Shown here one piece after another: positions 43,790 to 56,110 of a DNA stretch of 64,000 nt. The position numbers were made by a program, and so were the translations under genes. This stretch comes from Polytrichum commune (lineage: Eukaryota; Streptophyta; Polytrichopsida; Polytrichales; Polytrichaceae). Under the pieces are notes generated by a model that did not search any database, was not told the origin of the DNA, and saw only the letters and a program-made list of their open reading frames with translations. How positions within the stretch are numbered: the first letter of the stretch is position 1; each line of letters opens with the position of its first letter. Location of the stretch: NCBI GenBank assembly GCA_950295325.1, contig OX485806.1, positions 2,728,001 through 2,792,000 of the forward strand, written 5' to 3'.

Positions 43790-43895
43790 GTCACCCCTTA
43801 ATGGTGGCAAGAACGCTGAATGCATCTCCACTTGCACATGTTTGGATCAAGTAGCCTTTGATAGATAAGAGGAAATTGTTGGATACAAGCATACC
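43790..43895 (-). pseudogene. Decayed dirigent 3' end, remnant 2 of unit C
   Basis: The minus strand reads NNFLLSIKGYLIQTCASGDA then FSVLATIKG-stop, matching the dirigent C-terminal block. It is uninterrupted here. Confidence 0.6.
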
Positions 43896-44204
43896 TCTCA
43901 TTCATCCAACATAAAATCCCTGACTTAGTAAGCACGGTGAAGTTTACTATTCCTAGTTCAATTGACACCAATATTAGCTTAGAAGTTCCTGAATTAGTCT
44001 AGACTTTGACATGAATCGGCCACAAGCATGTAGGAGGTCAAGCTTTTAGTATGGAAGAATGAGAGGTAAGCTTGTATGTGATAATTCCCCCTACACCGTG
44101 AATCATAAAGAGCAGTGTTGTAGCTCTCTAGATTCTATTGATGGAACTGGACCACCCCAAGAAGGATGACACGACACCTAGGCATTCAAAGCATTAGGCA
44201 ACTT

Positions 44205-44345
44205 GATGTTGCAAAGAGTACAACCATACTTAATGGTTGTAAGAGCCCCGAACACATCATCTCCACTCACAAAAAATTGAATCAAGCAGCCTTCCTCACT
44301 TAGGAAATCACCCATGTTGTTGGTGATCAACATGGTTCAGTCGGC
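44205..44345 (-). pseudogene. Decayed dirigent 3' end, remnant 1 of unit C
   Basis: The minus strand reads NNMGDFLSEEGCLIQFFVSG then DDVFGALTTIKYG, matching GDFLSAKGYAIQ...TIKYDVFFQ. The upstream coding part is lost. Confidence 0.65.
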
Positions 44346-44632
44346 TTGCTAAATCCAAAAGGGGATCATGTCTAGCCCACTTAATCTTAGATTATTCTTT
44401 CTTATAAAATAGAAATGAAACAAAGTTTATTTCATTGTCAAAAACATCATACATTGCTAGGCCACCATGACCTGAACCAGAGGGAAGGGCAGCTCTCTAG
44501 AGTACTCCCCATGGAACCACCCAACCACAAGAAGGGTCATAAGAAGTTGCCTAAGCAAATGCAACTACTTGGTATTGTTCCAGGTTGAATTTGATGACCA
44601 ATAGCCAGCTTATTATAGTTGCTTCCAAAGCC

Positions 44633-45703
44633 TTAAAATACATATTGAAAGAACACATCATACTTAACGGTGTTCATATCACTCAATGCATTTCCAGTTG
44701 CAAACGTTTCGATCACATAGCCTTTCGCACTCAAGAAATCACCCGTGCCACCGGTGATTGGTAGGTATCGTTCAGGTTGCAAAAAGTCCATGGCACCTTG
44801 AATCGAAAATGTTCCATTATACTCCTTTGTCATAATTTGGAGGGTGGCCCCCTCGTAGATGATGAAAGTGGCCGGAAGTCCACTAGGACTGCCATTGTCA
44901 GTTTGAATGCTCCCCATCCCGTATTGCATTCCAATGGCCGTGGAGTTCCGGTCGGGCCCTTCCGTGAGGGGCTGCCTTAAGAGGGTTATGACCCCCAAGG
45001 TCGAGCTTGTGACAACCCTCACGGTCGCATTGGTGCCATTTCCGAATGTCTCTTGTCGGTAAAACTGGAGACGCAGCGGCCTCTTTGGGATGTTGGTTGA
45101 TGTCTGGACACCTGCGCCAACAATGAACGAAGAGATCCGGTAACTGGTTACAGGTGATGAGTGGTTCATTATCTCAAATCAAATTGTGAATCCAAACTTT
45201 ACAACTGAATCAAGCAATTCGTGACCGAATTACACACACTATTCAACACTGGTCGAGTGTGAATCGCTAACGTGCCAACACGCCACTTCGAAGTTGCGAC
45301 AGTGTCACGATGATGTCTATTATTTGCAGTATTAAAACCAGAACAGCTCCACCAAAGTACCCTTTCATGTTCAGGCTAAAAGCTTATGAGATTGATCTCA
45401 ACACCAAAACAACCTCATTCAAGCATCATCATTCGTAGTTTGTGTTGGGTTAACTTGGGAACAGGAGAGTTTCAATCCTGTCAGGGAAATTACAAGAAAC
45501 AACCAGAACATTATAACATCAATAGCAACTTCTGCATCCATAGTAGACAAGTTATAAGGATAGTGACCGTGTTGGCTCAAATTTCTCTGCTAGCTTCACT
45601 CACCTGCGCCAAGGCCAGCCAACACCATGATCATGACCAGCACCTTGAAGTGGGCAGACACACGCAGCGAGCACGCATTTGAATTAGCAGCCATTATAGT
45701 CAT
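44633..45703 (-). CDS. Dirigent-family protein, copy C (two exons)
   Basis: Exon 1 is 45703-45604 and exon 2 is 45111-44633, giving 192 residues with splice sites conserved with A and B. Exon 1 encodes the same signal-peptide-like leader (VLVMIMVLAGLGAG). Exon 2 has LQFYRQETFGNGTNAT, RQPLTEGPDRNST, EYNGTFSIQGAMDFLQ and ITGGTGDFLSAKGYV. The protein ends FFQYVF, as in copy B. Differences from the paralogues are scattered substitutions (for example ETFATGNALSD near the C-terminus). No stop or frameshift was seen. The poly(A) signal AATAAA lies at 44426-44431 on this strand. Family role as for copy A; the substrate is unknown. Confidence 0.87.
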
Positions 45704-45714
45704 GGTGTGAGGTC

Positions 45715-45727
45715 TATATATATATAC
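45715..45727 (-). promoter_or_regulatory. (TA)n TATA-like element of dirigent gene C
   Basis: Shortest of the three TATATA runs immediately upstream of the paralogous start codons. Confidence 0.4.
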
Positions 45728-46575
45728 TTGGCAACTGCTCGAGCTGGGAGAGAAACAATTCAGAAACTGATGAGATGTCTTGAAGCACGGGCCCAAACAC
45801 ATGGGTCTTGCAGCACTGGAGAAAAATATGAACCAGGAAGCACCATCCATACAGTTCCTATATGGCTGTGATCAGGACATGCCTGACTGCCTGTCTACGA
45901 TCTGCTGTGCTTTCCACAGCCTCAGTGGTGGAATTGTGGCGCAGTTGAGTACGAATCCCCAAGTTCTTTATTATATTTGAAATTGCCAACGATGGCATGC
46001 AATATTCGATTGGATGACTACGGATTTGTGGTGTCTACGTAAAGCCATCCACTGGAAAAATAATCACGCAGTGAATTGTATTACACTGTTTTTAGACGAT
46101 GTGATTCTCAGAATAAAATTAGAGACCTTGATTTAATCTAGTGGGAGTCAAATTGAAATGAATCTGCCCGCAATTTTGTAGGTGGCTTCTATACTGGATG
46201 GATGCTGTACCGTGAAAGACTTTGAGGGAAAGGCTACGTAAATGCTATGAATCTCAAGTCATGATGGAGTCTTGCATCCTACCTCATAGCTTACCTCATT
46301 CCTCCATCACAAGTTTGTTTGTTTATTTGTTTTATTTTCTTGGCAAACCTCATAACATTACTTAGCTTTCAACTCTCATTTTGTGTGCCTTCATAATATA
46401 ATAGTGGGATGCTTGAAAAGCTACACATGGAGATTCGGATGCAAACTGAGTTCCCAACATCCCACTGTTATATTTTGAGGGTCCACATCACTAGGTAATG
46501 TTATGCCAAAGGGATTACGGTTCCTCAAGGGAAAGGGTCAACTTCTGTGCAGAGAAATGGACACCACGGTCCAAA

Positions 46576-47695
46576 AGACTATTTTGGTTTCATAGGTGAG
46601 TACATGATATTAGCTTTCAAGGGCGCTTAAAAAGACCACATTGTAGTTGCTTCGTTAATCCTTCCACACCTTTAGCACCAGATGGAGGTCCTTTTTGAGA
46701 GGAGAATGCATTTTTGGGGGAATGTGCAAGGCTTACTTCATAATGATGTTTGAAAAGTGGACTAGTAGGGTATGTCATACTATTTATGGCTCTTCATTGA
46801 GCTCATGACCCACTTCCCTATAAGTGAACGATTGTCCTAATGAAGTGGTTATCTTTATGGAAACTATGGACTTTCATGTCTTGAAAGAGTTGTTGGGAAT
46901 ATTTTTCTTAACTTAAAAAAATGGTAGTAAAAAGTTAATTTATATATTTTAAAATATTAAATATTAAAATTAAATAATTCATAAAGAAACTCAAAATATA
47001 GTCTTTTTATTTCATTTGGTATGTGTATCACATTGAAGAATCACAATGCAATACTAAATAAGTACACATCTATATAGTGTACGTATTTACATTACGACAA
47101 CGTGCCATGTGAGCTCGTGGGTACGCCTTTGTACTACGGGGCTTGGGATATGGAGAATCTATTTTTTTGGTTATTACATGGGCAACAACCTTTTGAGTCC
47201 ATTCCTCCCCTAATGGATTGACCACGTGACAAGTGGTAAGAAAAAAATACAATTTTTTTATGCTTACTATCATCTCCTGGGAGAGATTGGACGATTTCAT
47301 TAAGGGGGAACATTGCCATCCTCATTTCCCCTGCAAATACACCAGAGAAATCTTAAGGGTTAACTTGCCAAAGTCTTTGAGGTCACCTTGTGCACATAGA
47401 CCTATGCTCTTATTGAGGTAACCAATGTTCTTCATGTCCTTTGTCTCAATCTCTTTTGAATAACTAACTAACTCATTGTATGTTACATTCAATATTCAAT
47501 ACTATGAATATAGAGTAAAAAAACTAATGTAATCGTGACGAAACTTTAGGTCCTTCGTATATTTTTTATAGTCGATGAATTATTTTCTGTGAGTTTGCAC
47601 ATAGTGCATGTCAACAAAAGAGGGATCTGTGGGTAGACGAATGGACTGGCTAATTTATCATCTAACATGTGATATTGTAACACATTACTGGCACA
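46576..47695. other. Upstream flank of dirigent C, no gene seen
   Basis: Aligns with 16343-16815 and then with 23165 onward of unit B. The ~6.3-kb B-only block is absent here. Small frames are not supported. Confidence 0.5.
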
Positions 47696-48172
47696 TTGCC
47701 CAATGCAAAACATTTGGATTTGTGCGTAACAAGAAATAAAAAGTTTATTGTTGTGTTAGCAAATATAAGGGCTAACGAAATACCTAATACAAACGATTTA
47801 ATTTGCATAGATGAGGGTGTTGCATATGTTGGATTTGTAAATAACATGCCGAAGGTGTGGACTATCCATGTTTTGGACTCGGAATGGGCACAATACAATT
47901 GCCTAGTCATAAAAGAGGGTATGATATGCAAATATAGTATCAAAGTCTTCAAGATGCTCCACCCTCACATCGATAATAGTATCATTGTTTGCAAAGCGGG
48001 TACAAAACATGGTGTGGACTGTGGAACTTCAATGTCTCTATCCTTCATGAACCTCTCCCAACAAATCAATCCCATTCACACTGCCTCGGACACTGCCACA
48101 ACCGCCAAAGTTGATGATATAGTACAAGGAATAGATCTCCATCGTGGTATCCACGTAGAATATGGAACATGA
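47696..48172 (+). pseudogene. SWIM-like zinc-finger ORF, probable transposase relic
   Basis: An open frame of 158 codons. The segment WTIHVLDSEWAQYNCLVIKE followed by GMICKYSIKVFKMLHP resembles the SWIM domain (CxC...CxH) found in MULE-related and other plant transposon proteins. The first cysteine and the final histidine of the motif are replaced (YNC and CKY), so metal binding is probably lost. The paralogous segment in unit B keeps only the 3' part (23700-23860). It is most likely the tail of an old transposon gene. A host gene cannot be excluded. Confidence 0.45.
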
Positions 48173-48944
48173 AACATGGAACATGGAATATGGCCTTGTA
48201 GTTATAATCCCGACATCACATGACCAACATTGCACATTCTTGCAAATTTCACTAGGTGATGCCTTCAACCTTGTAATTCCCTCTCAAGCCAACTTTTTTC
48301 AAACTATATCTACCACAACATCGAATGACATATATAAATTCCTTGCCAAGAAAGCTACATAATATCATGTTCTCCAGATTACTTGCTTGTAGATTTAAAG
48401 TTTATCAAATGGAAGCAAAAACAACTAATAGCACGCGACATCGCTATAATGCAAGTGAATCTTACAAGTCCTTCTTTACCGGAAAGGACTGGGAAATTTT
48501 TTTTTAAGCGACACCACAATTTCTTGTGGTCCCCATTGGCCAAGAAAAAAATATCTAGAAATATCTAATATGATTGTTGCAAACTACATACTATGTTCTC
48601 AGGAATTTAATGGTAATCTATTGCATGTAGTTATCATATTATTTACTTGTTTTCTTGGTGCTTTCCACTTGTTCGACGGTCGTGCCCATATTTTATGTTT
48701 TTATGCCTCCTGAACGTTTGTCTAGGACCTTTCAATTACCTCAAATTTCGTATAGGAGAACTAGTGTTCCATGTTACACCACGTTCAACAATATAATGTT
48801 CACATCTTATTGTATTTAATAATTATTTTCTCCAACTACATTTATTTTTATTCATTGGCCATGTATTGATCCTCATTCATGACAACACAATCCTCCACGT
48901 ATGTGTGCAATATATAATTGAAAGACTACAACAAATTCATTGTA

Positions 48945-49345
48945 CAAGACTTATACCTTTGAAGGACAAACTAACACTAAAAAGATTGGTTATGCTTGAC
49001 TTATACCTTTGAAGGATAATCCAATACTATAGCAAAATGAATATGCAAGACTTACACCTTTGCATAACAACCCAACAGTAAAATAAAATGAATGTGTACA
49101 ATGTTTAACCTTTAAAAGACAACCCAACACTATAACAAAATGAATGTGCAAAACTTACACCTTTGAAATACAATCGAACACTATAGTAAAAGGACTTACA
49201 CCTTTAAAAGACAATCCAATATTATTACAAAATGTATGTGCAAGACTTACACTTTTGAAGGACAATCCAATACTAAAATAAAATAAATGTGCATGACTTA
49301 TACCTTTCAAGGACAACCCAACACTAGCAAAATAGATGTGCATGA
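48945..49345. repeat. 57-bp minisatellite (unit C copy)
   Basis: Paralogue of the array at 25086-25460 with the same unit (ACTTATACCTTTGAAGGACA). One unit is altered around 49165-49200, where the minus-strand frame is broken. Confidence 0.8.
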
Positions 49346-49962
49346 CCTATACATTTGCGTCAAAGTGACTCTTCATAAAAAATAATGTGTTCCATATAAA
49401 TACATATATGAGCAAATACCTTTAATCAGCTACTCTATGATAACTTTGAAGCATATTCAAGATTTATATTTGTACACCTTATTCTAGACATTCCTTAGTC
49501 ATTTTTTAGATTCAACTTTTGTCCTAACTCTGTAATTTCGTATTGATTGCGTAGGTCCATTGTTTATGCGATATCTAGGATCCTCCATCACAACCTTCAC
49601 GTTTCATTCCATTTTTTTTTGTACCTTTGATTGAACTACCTTAATCAACGCATTTCTAATGATAGTCCTTGTCCATATTGCCTCATTCAACTGCAGTTCA
49701 ATATCAATCCTTGTAGAACACTAATATTATTAAATCAAATGGTGTATAATACAATAATATTCCAAGAGTCCATGTTCTTCATATTGTCTTAGTATTTAAT
49801 TTTAATTTTATTATGACCTATCTTGAAGTGGAATTGGGTCTATGTCTGGTTTATCTCACATAGGATATAGGGTCTATGTCTATTCCAATCACAAGATGTC
49901 AACAAGATTATATTGTTCCCCCCCCCCCCTTTCGACAACCTTGGATAACTTAATCCACCTAC

Positions 49963-52900
49963 TTACTTACAAACACCATTTTTTTTAAATACACATTGAG
50001 ACATACAAGATGCAATTGAAGACCATGACCTCTTAATTGCTCACTTGAAAGCCAAAAGATTTTTGTACTTCCTTCATTTCTAAAAGAGTTGCACCCTGAA
50101 CACCAAGCCATATGTACAATATTCTTAGAAACAAGAGAGCTTGATGCATCAAGCTACATGGCTAGACTTAACCTTGATTAACAAGAGACCTCTACCTCTA
50201 GGAACTACATTGTGTGTGTTTCTTTGAAGTTTTCCCTAAGCTATGACCAACCTCTCTCGCGCTAAAGATTCTACGCTCACACGTTCATCAATAGTTCGAT
50301 ATGAACACAAGCTTTTCAAAGATGAATGAGAAAGAAAATATCGAGGATTGTGTCCATACTCTCCCAAAGTAGACTGACATCACGCATCCCTCAACAGGTC
50401 GAAATATAACTCCAACATCTACATAGGGGACCAAACATAACCAATGCAGATTTCGTGCAAACAGTACCAGAAAGTAGCTCACCAACTCACCAAAACGTGA
50501 CATACCTTCTTTCTCTCGATTCCTACCTTGCTAATCCCTCAGCACCACGAGGTCCATCCACAAAGAGTTCCGATGTGTGCCGGGGTGCAAAACTAAAACA
50601 AGTTGTGTCCAAACTCTTCCAAAAGTAGGTTGAAATCATTTAATAGAAATAGTGCTTGATAAGACCCAACTTCAACCTTGTGTTTCCCTCAATAAGTCAA
50701 AATCTATTCCAACAAAATTTAAGGCCAATAGAGGTCCAAACCATTGGGGGGGGTCACTTGATGTATTTTTAAAACGACGTGCGGCATAATATAGGGGGGA
50801 TTAAATTTGTTTGACATTATTTATAAAAGAACTCCAAATAATGAAGGGTCCATTAAAAATAGGCAATCCCATTACAAGTAAGATAAATAGGTATAAAATA
50901 TGGGGCATTCTTTTTTTGTAAAAACAATATAGGGGCTAAAATATAAGGATCCTAGTATGTATGTTTAGTAGAATCAATTTTGTACGCATGCCTCACAAGG
51001 GATGGATGAAAAATGACTCATTATTTACCCAAAAATGAATGAAAATATAATTGTAACCCTAACTCTTTTCCCGACACCTCTTGGTGGCTTCTAATCCTAA
51101 CTTTCTTCCCGACATCTATCGGTGGCTTCTCTCCTTTCTCTTGGTGGCCTCTCATTTTTCATTTTTTATTTGGCTTCTCATTTTTTGGTGACATCTATAC
51201 TCTGACATCGTCATCTCCAACATGTATGTTCATTTCCACCACTGTTTCTTCACATCACACGTTTTATTCAATGTTGGAGTCTTTGTGATTTGCATGTTGC
51301 CCCTACCATATTCGCCCAACTGTTTAGTTTTCTTTATTTTGCAATTTCTTTGCAAGATCATTATATGATTGTGAGATCTCTTTGCATGATTTAGTAATTA
51401 AGCCTCTGCACCAACAACATGCTCTTCATCTCTCCATTCTTTGTGGTTCCAACTTGCATTCACCCTATAATTGCAATGGTTTGATGTTTTGTGGTGTCAT
51501 TTTCAAGGTTGCATGGGCATCCATTCATGGAGGACAAAATTTACACATTTTTGTACCATTCGCATTTTGGTTTCCATGGTTGTAAGAGGAGGTATCATGC
51601 TAGTCTTAATTATGTTGGACGTAGGATTTCGGATTTCGGACGTAGGACCTTTGGGTCCCTGCAGTGCTTTGGCACACAACTACCCACATGTTATGCAAAG
51701 ATCCCAGATATTGCGCATATACCATCACAAGGCATGCATCAAAGTCCTCAATCTTCTCTAAGATTCATTGCACCATTTAGGGCATTGGATGATTGTTGCA
51801 CACATGTGTTGGGTCATCCACATAGGGCGTACACATGTTATGGTAGCAACCACGAGAGAGCCCCAGTCCAAGGAGATTTCCACCTTCCCCTATGTGGAGA
51901 CTTGAAGGGTGTCAAAATACCATCCAAGAAACTCAATTGTATGAACCTACTAGTTGTTTCCATATGTGTAGATGAATGGGTGTCTGGGCATGTTATGGAA
52001 AACTACATTTGTTTCATCTAGCAGAGACTCTACGATGTGCAATTTGGAGATTTGTACGGCATTCAAATTGATCTCATGAGCAACTATGAATCGATGTTTG
52101 ATTCAGATGAGCCCCTAGGTGACACAAAGTTCCTTCTTGTGCCATCTTTGGGAGGTATTGTTGTGCAAGATGTGCCCACATTGCCCAATTGTTGGTCTAC
52201 CAACCAAGACACACCGCCAAATTATGACGCACGCGACTTTTGTGGTGGGTGACACAATTTTCCTGTGCACTGTATGCTTATGTGGGATATGTGTGGAATT
52301 TGATTTGTTTGTTTATGGGTGCCATCCATCTTGTAGTTGGATATGTTGTCTTCATTCATTGTGAAAGCATGCACTAATGTTGTTTGTTGCTTATGTGGTT
52401 GTAGTATTCTTGGGATTTTATGTGTTTGGTGCACATGCCAATGGCGAACAAATGTAAATTGTTGGGGCCTTCAATGTACAACCTATTTTGATTGTACTAC
52501 ACGTTTATGCAAAATACATGAAGCATAAAAACTATTGACACTTGCTTTTTGTTATAATTGTAAAGTGGGTTTGAAGTTTAACCCTCTCATTTGGAGGTGT
52601 CCTTCCAAGGTTAAGGTGCAATTCATCAATGTTTTAAAATTTGAGGATGTCCCCTCTTTGCCTATTGCACATAGTTATATTTTTTTGACTTCAGGCTCGC
52701 ATGCATCATACATTGCATACAATTTTCAATTCCAACATGTTTTATATCAATGGCATTTACAAAGCTTGTGATGTGCCACGCTTCCCAAGTGTTTCTTACC
52801 CTACATCTACATGGCAATTCTTCACCCAATGGGTTTGTTGCATGGAGCAAATCTTCCCATAAAGTGGGGCTTATAATAATGTGTGATATGTGTCTGCGTT

Positions 52901-53470
52901 CAGTGTTGTGCAGGTACATGACCCTCGCCGTTTGCGAGCTACTCATGTCATCCTACTGCTACAACACAAAATGATTGGTATGTGCAAAAAAAAAATTAGG
53001 ATTTCAGATAATCAGTAGTTGTGGAAACAACATCCCGTTTGTTGGAGTTCGCATATTCATAACAACAAGTTTGCCATTCTCATGTTCTCCCTACTTCTTA
53101 TTCCTCACACCCTGCAATGCTCCAAATGAATCACACTCAATCTTCGTCAAATATGTTGCGAGAATCGCCCCTAATCAAAGGTGAAATTGCAAGCTCACTG
53201 TCCCTCTCACTTCACACTAGAAGGGTAATCCTCTCGTGCTAAGAGCCCAAATAAAAAATCATGAATGAAAAGTCTACATGAATTCCTACATGGCAGATTA
53301 TAAGCAATGTTTCATTATCTATTGGAATCTGCATCAAACCCACCTCCAAGAAGTAGGCCTAACGCAAATTTTGACAAACCATGTTAGTGGTACGGCCTTT
53401 GGATAAGAATCAAGGATCCTCCCAACTAAGTTACATGGTCATGGCCCTTGGCTTGTGTGTGAAGTGACCT
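49963..53470. other. Intergenic stretch with no supported gene
   Basis: It contains loosely repeated TTCCCGACACCTCTTGGTGG segments near 51065-51160. A G-run followed by TCACTTGATG (50745 on) resembles the ends of the G-rich TIR elements. Several frames of 60-176 codons (51471-52771) are hydrophobic or cysteine-rich and have no recognisable domain. None is called. Confidence 0.4.
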
Positions 53471-54129
53471 TAAATGTTCATGAACCTCCTAAAGATACCT
53501 ATCTACCTACTTGGGAAAATGGTACCAAGGGTGCCATCAACTTTCCCTGAGTCTCCATTGGAACTGAACCTTTTAGTCCCCACATCACAGCCACGTCAGC
53601 CTCGAGGTGCCACCTGCCACATCTCCCAAGACCCTCATCAAGACCCCTCTCTTTACCCACGAAGACCGTCGGAAGCCACCTCGTGGCCTCCGCAGAGCTT
53701 CGCTCTTCTGTCATGCGCGACAGCACTGCGATCAATGATCGGGGAGGAGAACCGGCAGTTAGTTACAGATGAACCGGTTGAGTTGGGACATAACCGGTTG
53801 AAGTTCAAGACTGCAGGAAAATTATCGATCATTTTAGAGGAATTTATAGAATATACCCCAATTTAATAAAGGAAAACCGGAGGATGTCAACAACATGTAG
53901 CCGGTTGGTTGGACTTGCAAACACTAGGATCTCAACCGATTATGCCCAAAAATCTCCCCGATCGCTGACCGCGATTCCTCCATGTCCGATTGCTGGCCCT
54001 GCGATCCAATCCGCCATCGCCAGCTTGAACGGTGCCGCCCCCGCTCTCTGTGTTCCTCTCTCCCCCACCAGCTGACTCGCCACCAATCAACCCACTTGGC
54101 CCTCTCCTGTCGCTCCGTTTGTTGTTTCC

Positions 54130-54502
54130 ATTCGCCTCTCACAGACGCACACAAACGGTGAAACCCTAGGGCGCTCGCAGAGCATCGATCAACGGAGAAC
54201 ACTGTGCCGTGCATTCGAGTTTCAAACTCTCAATTCACTTGGCCAAGTCCGATTACAGCTTTATTTCGTCTCCGAAACTCGCGGTATGTTACTGGAAATG
54301 GCGAAACCATAGGACGCGGAGTGTGCAGTTTATTTTCTTTCCTTTTGTTGGAGGAGGGAGGCCGTGCCGTTTGTTTGAGTTTGGCAATGTCTGATTCGTG
54401 TTTTGATTGTTCAATTGTTGCTGATTTGCTTGAGCTCTGGAATTCATATGGAATTTGGTTTCTAGAGGAGAGCGACAATATCCTAAGGCGCAGAGTTTCA
54501 AG
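54130..54502 (+). promoter_or_regulatory. Promoter/5' UTR region of the HIG1-like gene with leader intron
   Basis: GC-rich sequence leads to a telo-box AAACCCTAG (54161-54169), frequent in leaders of plant housekeeping genes. A candidate 5' UTR intron runs from donor GCG/GTATGT (54284) to acceptor TTTCTAG (54465). The transcription start is not determined. Confidence 0.5.
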
Positions 54503-54557
54503 ATGGATATGGAGAGCGCCCGGAAGTGGCTCGTGGAGCACAAACTACGAGCTGTTG
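54503..54557 (+). CDS. First coding exon of a HIG1-domain (hypoxia-responsive family) protein
   Basis: ATG 54503 opens a 55-nt coding segment, MDMESARKWLVEHKLRAVG, ending in phase 1 at a GTATGTG donor. The motif WxxEHKLRxVG at the very N-terminus is characteristic of small plant HIG1-domain proteins (about 75-100 residues, two transmembrane helices, mitochondrial inner membrane, linked to respiratory complexes and hypoxia response). The remaining exon, expected to encode the LWLSGIAGS-type helix, was not found downstream. The first intron would then be longer than 9 kb or the gene is broken. Identification rests on 19 residues. Confidence 0.55.
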
Positions 54558-55582
54558 GTATGTGCATGTTGAAAGAAATTTTATGATTGATACTGAGGTT
54601 TATGATTGGGGTTCTATTTTGTGATGTTTGGGTTGATTTAGGAGGGCTTTGAGGTTTTTGCAGTGGCGTTGTTTGATGTCTTCGCATAACCAGGAGATGG
54701 ATGGATGGTTGGTGAACTAGCTGATGGGACTTTGAAAAGAATTTAGCTTTTTGGAATTTTCTTGTCCCAAGGTTGAGAGAAATGTAGAGTCTGATTGCCC
54801 TAATTTGGTACTTCTCATTTGGTACTCGTCTGGAAGGATGATGTTTAGTACTTGGAGTTTGTACTTCTAAGTTGGTACTCATTTGTAAGGATGTTGTTTG
54901 GTCATTGTAGTTGTCTGACGTTGTCGTATAAGTACGAGATGAAATGTTAAAAACCTTCGAATGGTACTTGGGTCGTGGAGCACAATCGATGAGCTGTTTG
55001 TATGAACGATTCAAGCCATTACACTTGTCGATGCCAACATTTGAGGAAAGTTTAGGAGGTTTCTATATCCTGGTAGTTAATTGTGAAGACTTTGAGCTTT
55101 GGTCATGGAGTCGTCTGGTGTTGTCGCAGAAGCACTGCATGTTAATTTGAGAATCCACCAGGGATAGATTGCCTTACTTTTGGTGGAATTAAAAGGAATT
55201 TTTGATGTGCCAGTTCTTGACAAGGATATGTTGAAAGCAATTCCACTCGTGGAATTTCTCTAGGGCAAGATATCGTGAAGGTGTAGTTCTTGATTTCCAA
55301 TATTTGTTTGAGGATGTCAATTATGGCTTATCTAATTACTGTGACGTTTCTTAGTCATTGGAGGGAGAGGTAGTTGAAAATTGGGCAGCATGGATTGGGA
55401 TATAAATTGTCAGACACCTAGTGCAACCTATGGATAGCAGGTTAGGTGTCCGCATTTGGAAGGGGTGTAAGTAGGCGACATAGTATTTTTTTTCCCATGG
55501 CACCCTAGAAGTACTAGAAGGGGTTGAGTTAAAACTTTATTAAGGTTTCTGGTAGTATTTATATAGGTTGTGTCTGGTCTTA

Positions 55583-56110
55583 GGGCCTGTTTAGACTTGG
55601 GGCCAAGGCCATTGTGAATGAAGGCCAATATGTCCCATGTGGCATGCAAATGGGCCCCCAAGGCCATTAATAAGAAAATAACCTAACTCCATTCATTGCT
55701 TTCATGTGTAAACCTATTTAGGTGGGGTTGGGGCTATTTGGAGGCTGCAATTATGAGAGGGTTATGAGAGGTTCCAATCTACTCATGAACTATTCTATGG
55801 GTAATGAGTAAAGTATAATAAATTTAGAATTTCTCCCCTCCTATTTAATGCTCAAAGAATAAAGTACTACAAGCAAATAAAAGCTCTGACAATGGTCTCA
55901 ACTAGAGGGAAAGAATCCACAAGGTTGGGAGCTCTCTTTTCCAAGGCTTGAGGCCATTGTCATGATGAATAAAATAATTTATTTGTCAATTGGCCCCAAC
56001 TCATGGTGTAAATTTGAAGAGGCGAGTCCCAGCCTCTCTACCAATGAGAGAAGTGGATTTCTTTCACCCCAACCCATTTTTGAGCCCTGAATCCAAGTCT
56101 AAACCTGCCC
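55583..56110. mobile_element. PIF/Harbinger (Tourist-like) MITE, target duplication TTA
   Basis: Termini GGGCCTGTTTAGACTTGG and, inverted, GGGCAGGTTTAGACTTGG (16 of 18 identical) are flanked by TTA at 55580-55582 and 56111-56113, the classical PIF/Harbinger target. It is 528 bp and non-coding. Confidence 0.85.

Larger units (their letters stand above)
43345..49962. repeat. Segmental duplication unit C
   Basis: Direct paralogue of unit B and inverted paralogue of unit A. It is the least interrupted copy and serves as the empty-site reference for the insertions at 3968, 12509, 15925 and 23900. Right-hand homology with unit B ends at CCACCTAC (49962 here, 26067 in B). Confidence 0.85.

Noticed and set aside
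51382-52974. Cluster of 60-176-codon plus-strand ORFs as a gene
   Set aside because: The frames overlap in conflict, are rich in C/H/W by chance composition, and show no recognisable domain or splice pattern.
54289-55014. 241-codon minus-strand ORF across the HIG1-like gene start
   Set aside because: It overlaps leader, intron and exon of the sense gene on the other strand and shows low-complexity S/T/N/Q composition without a domain.
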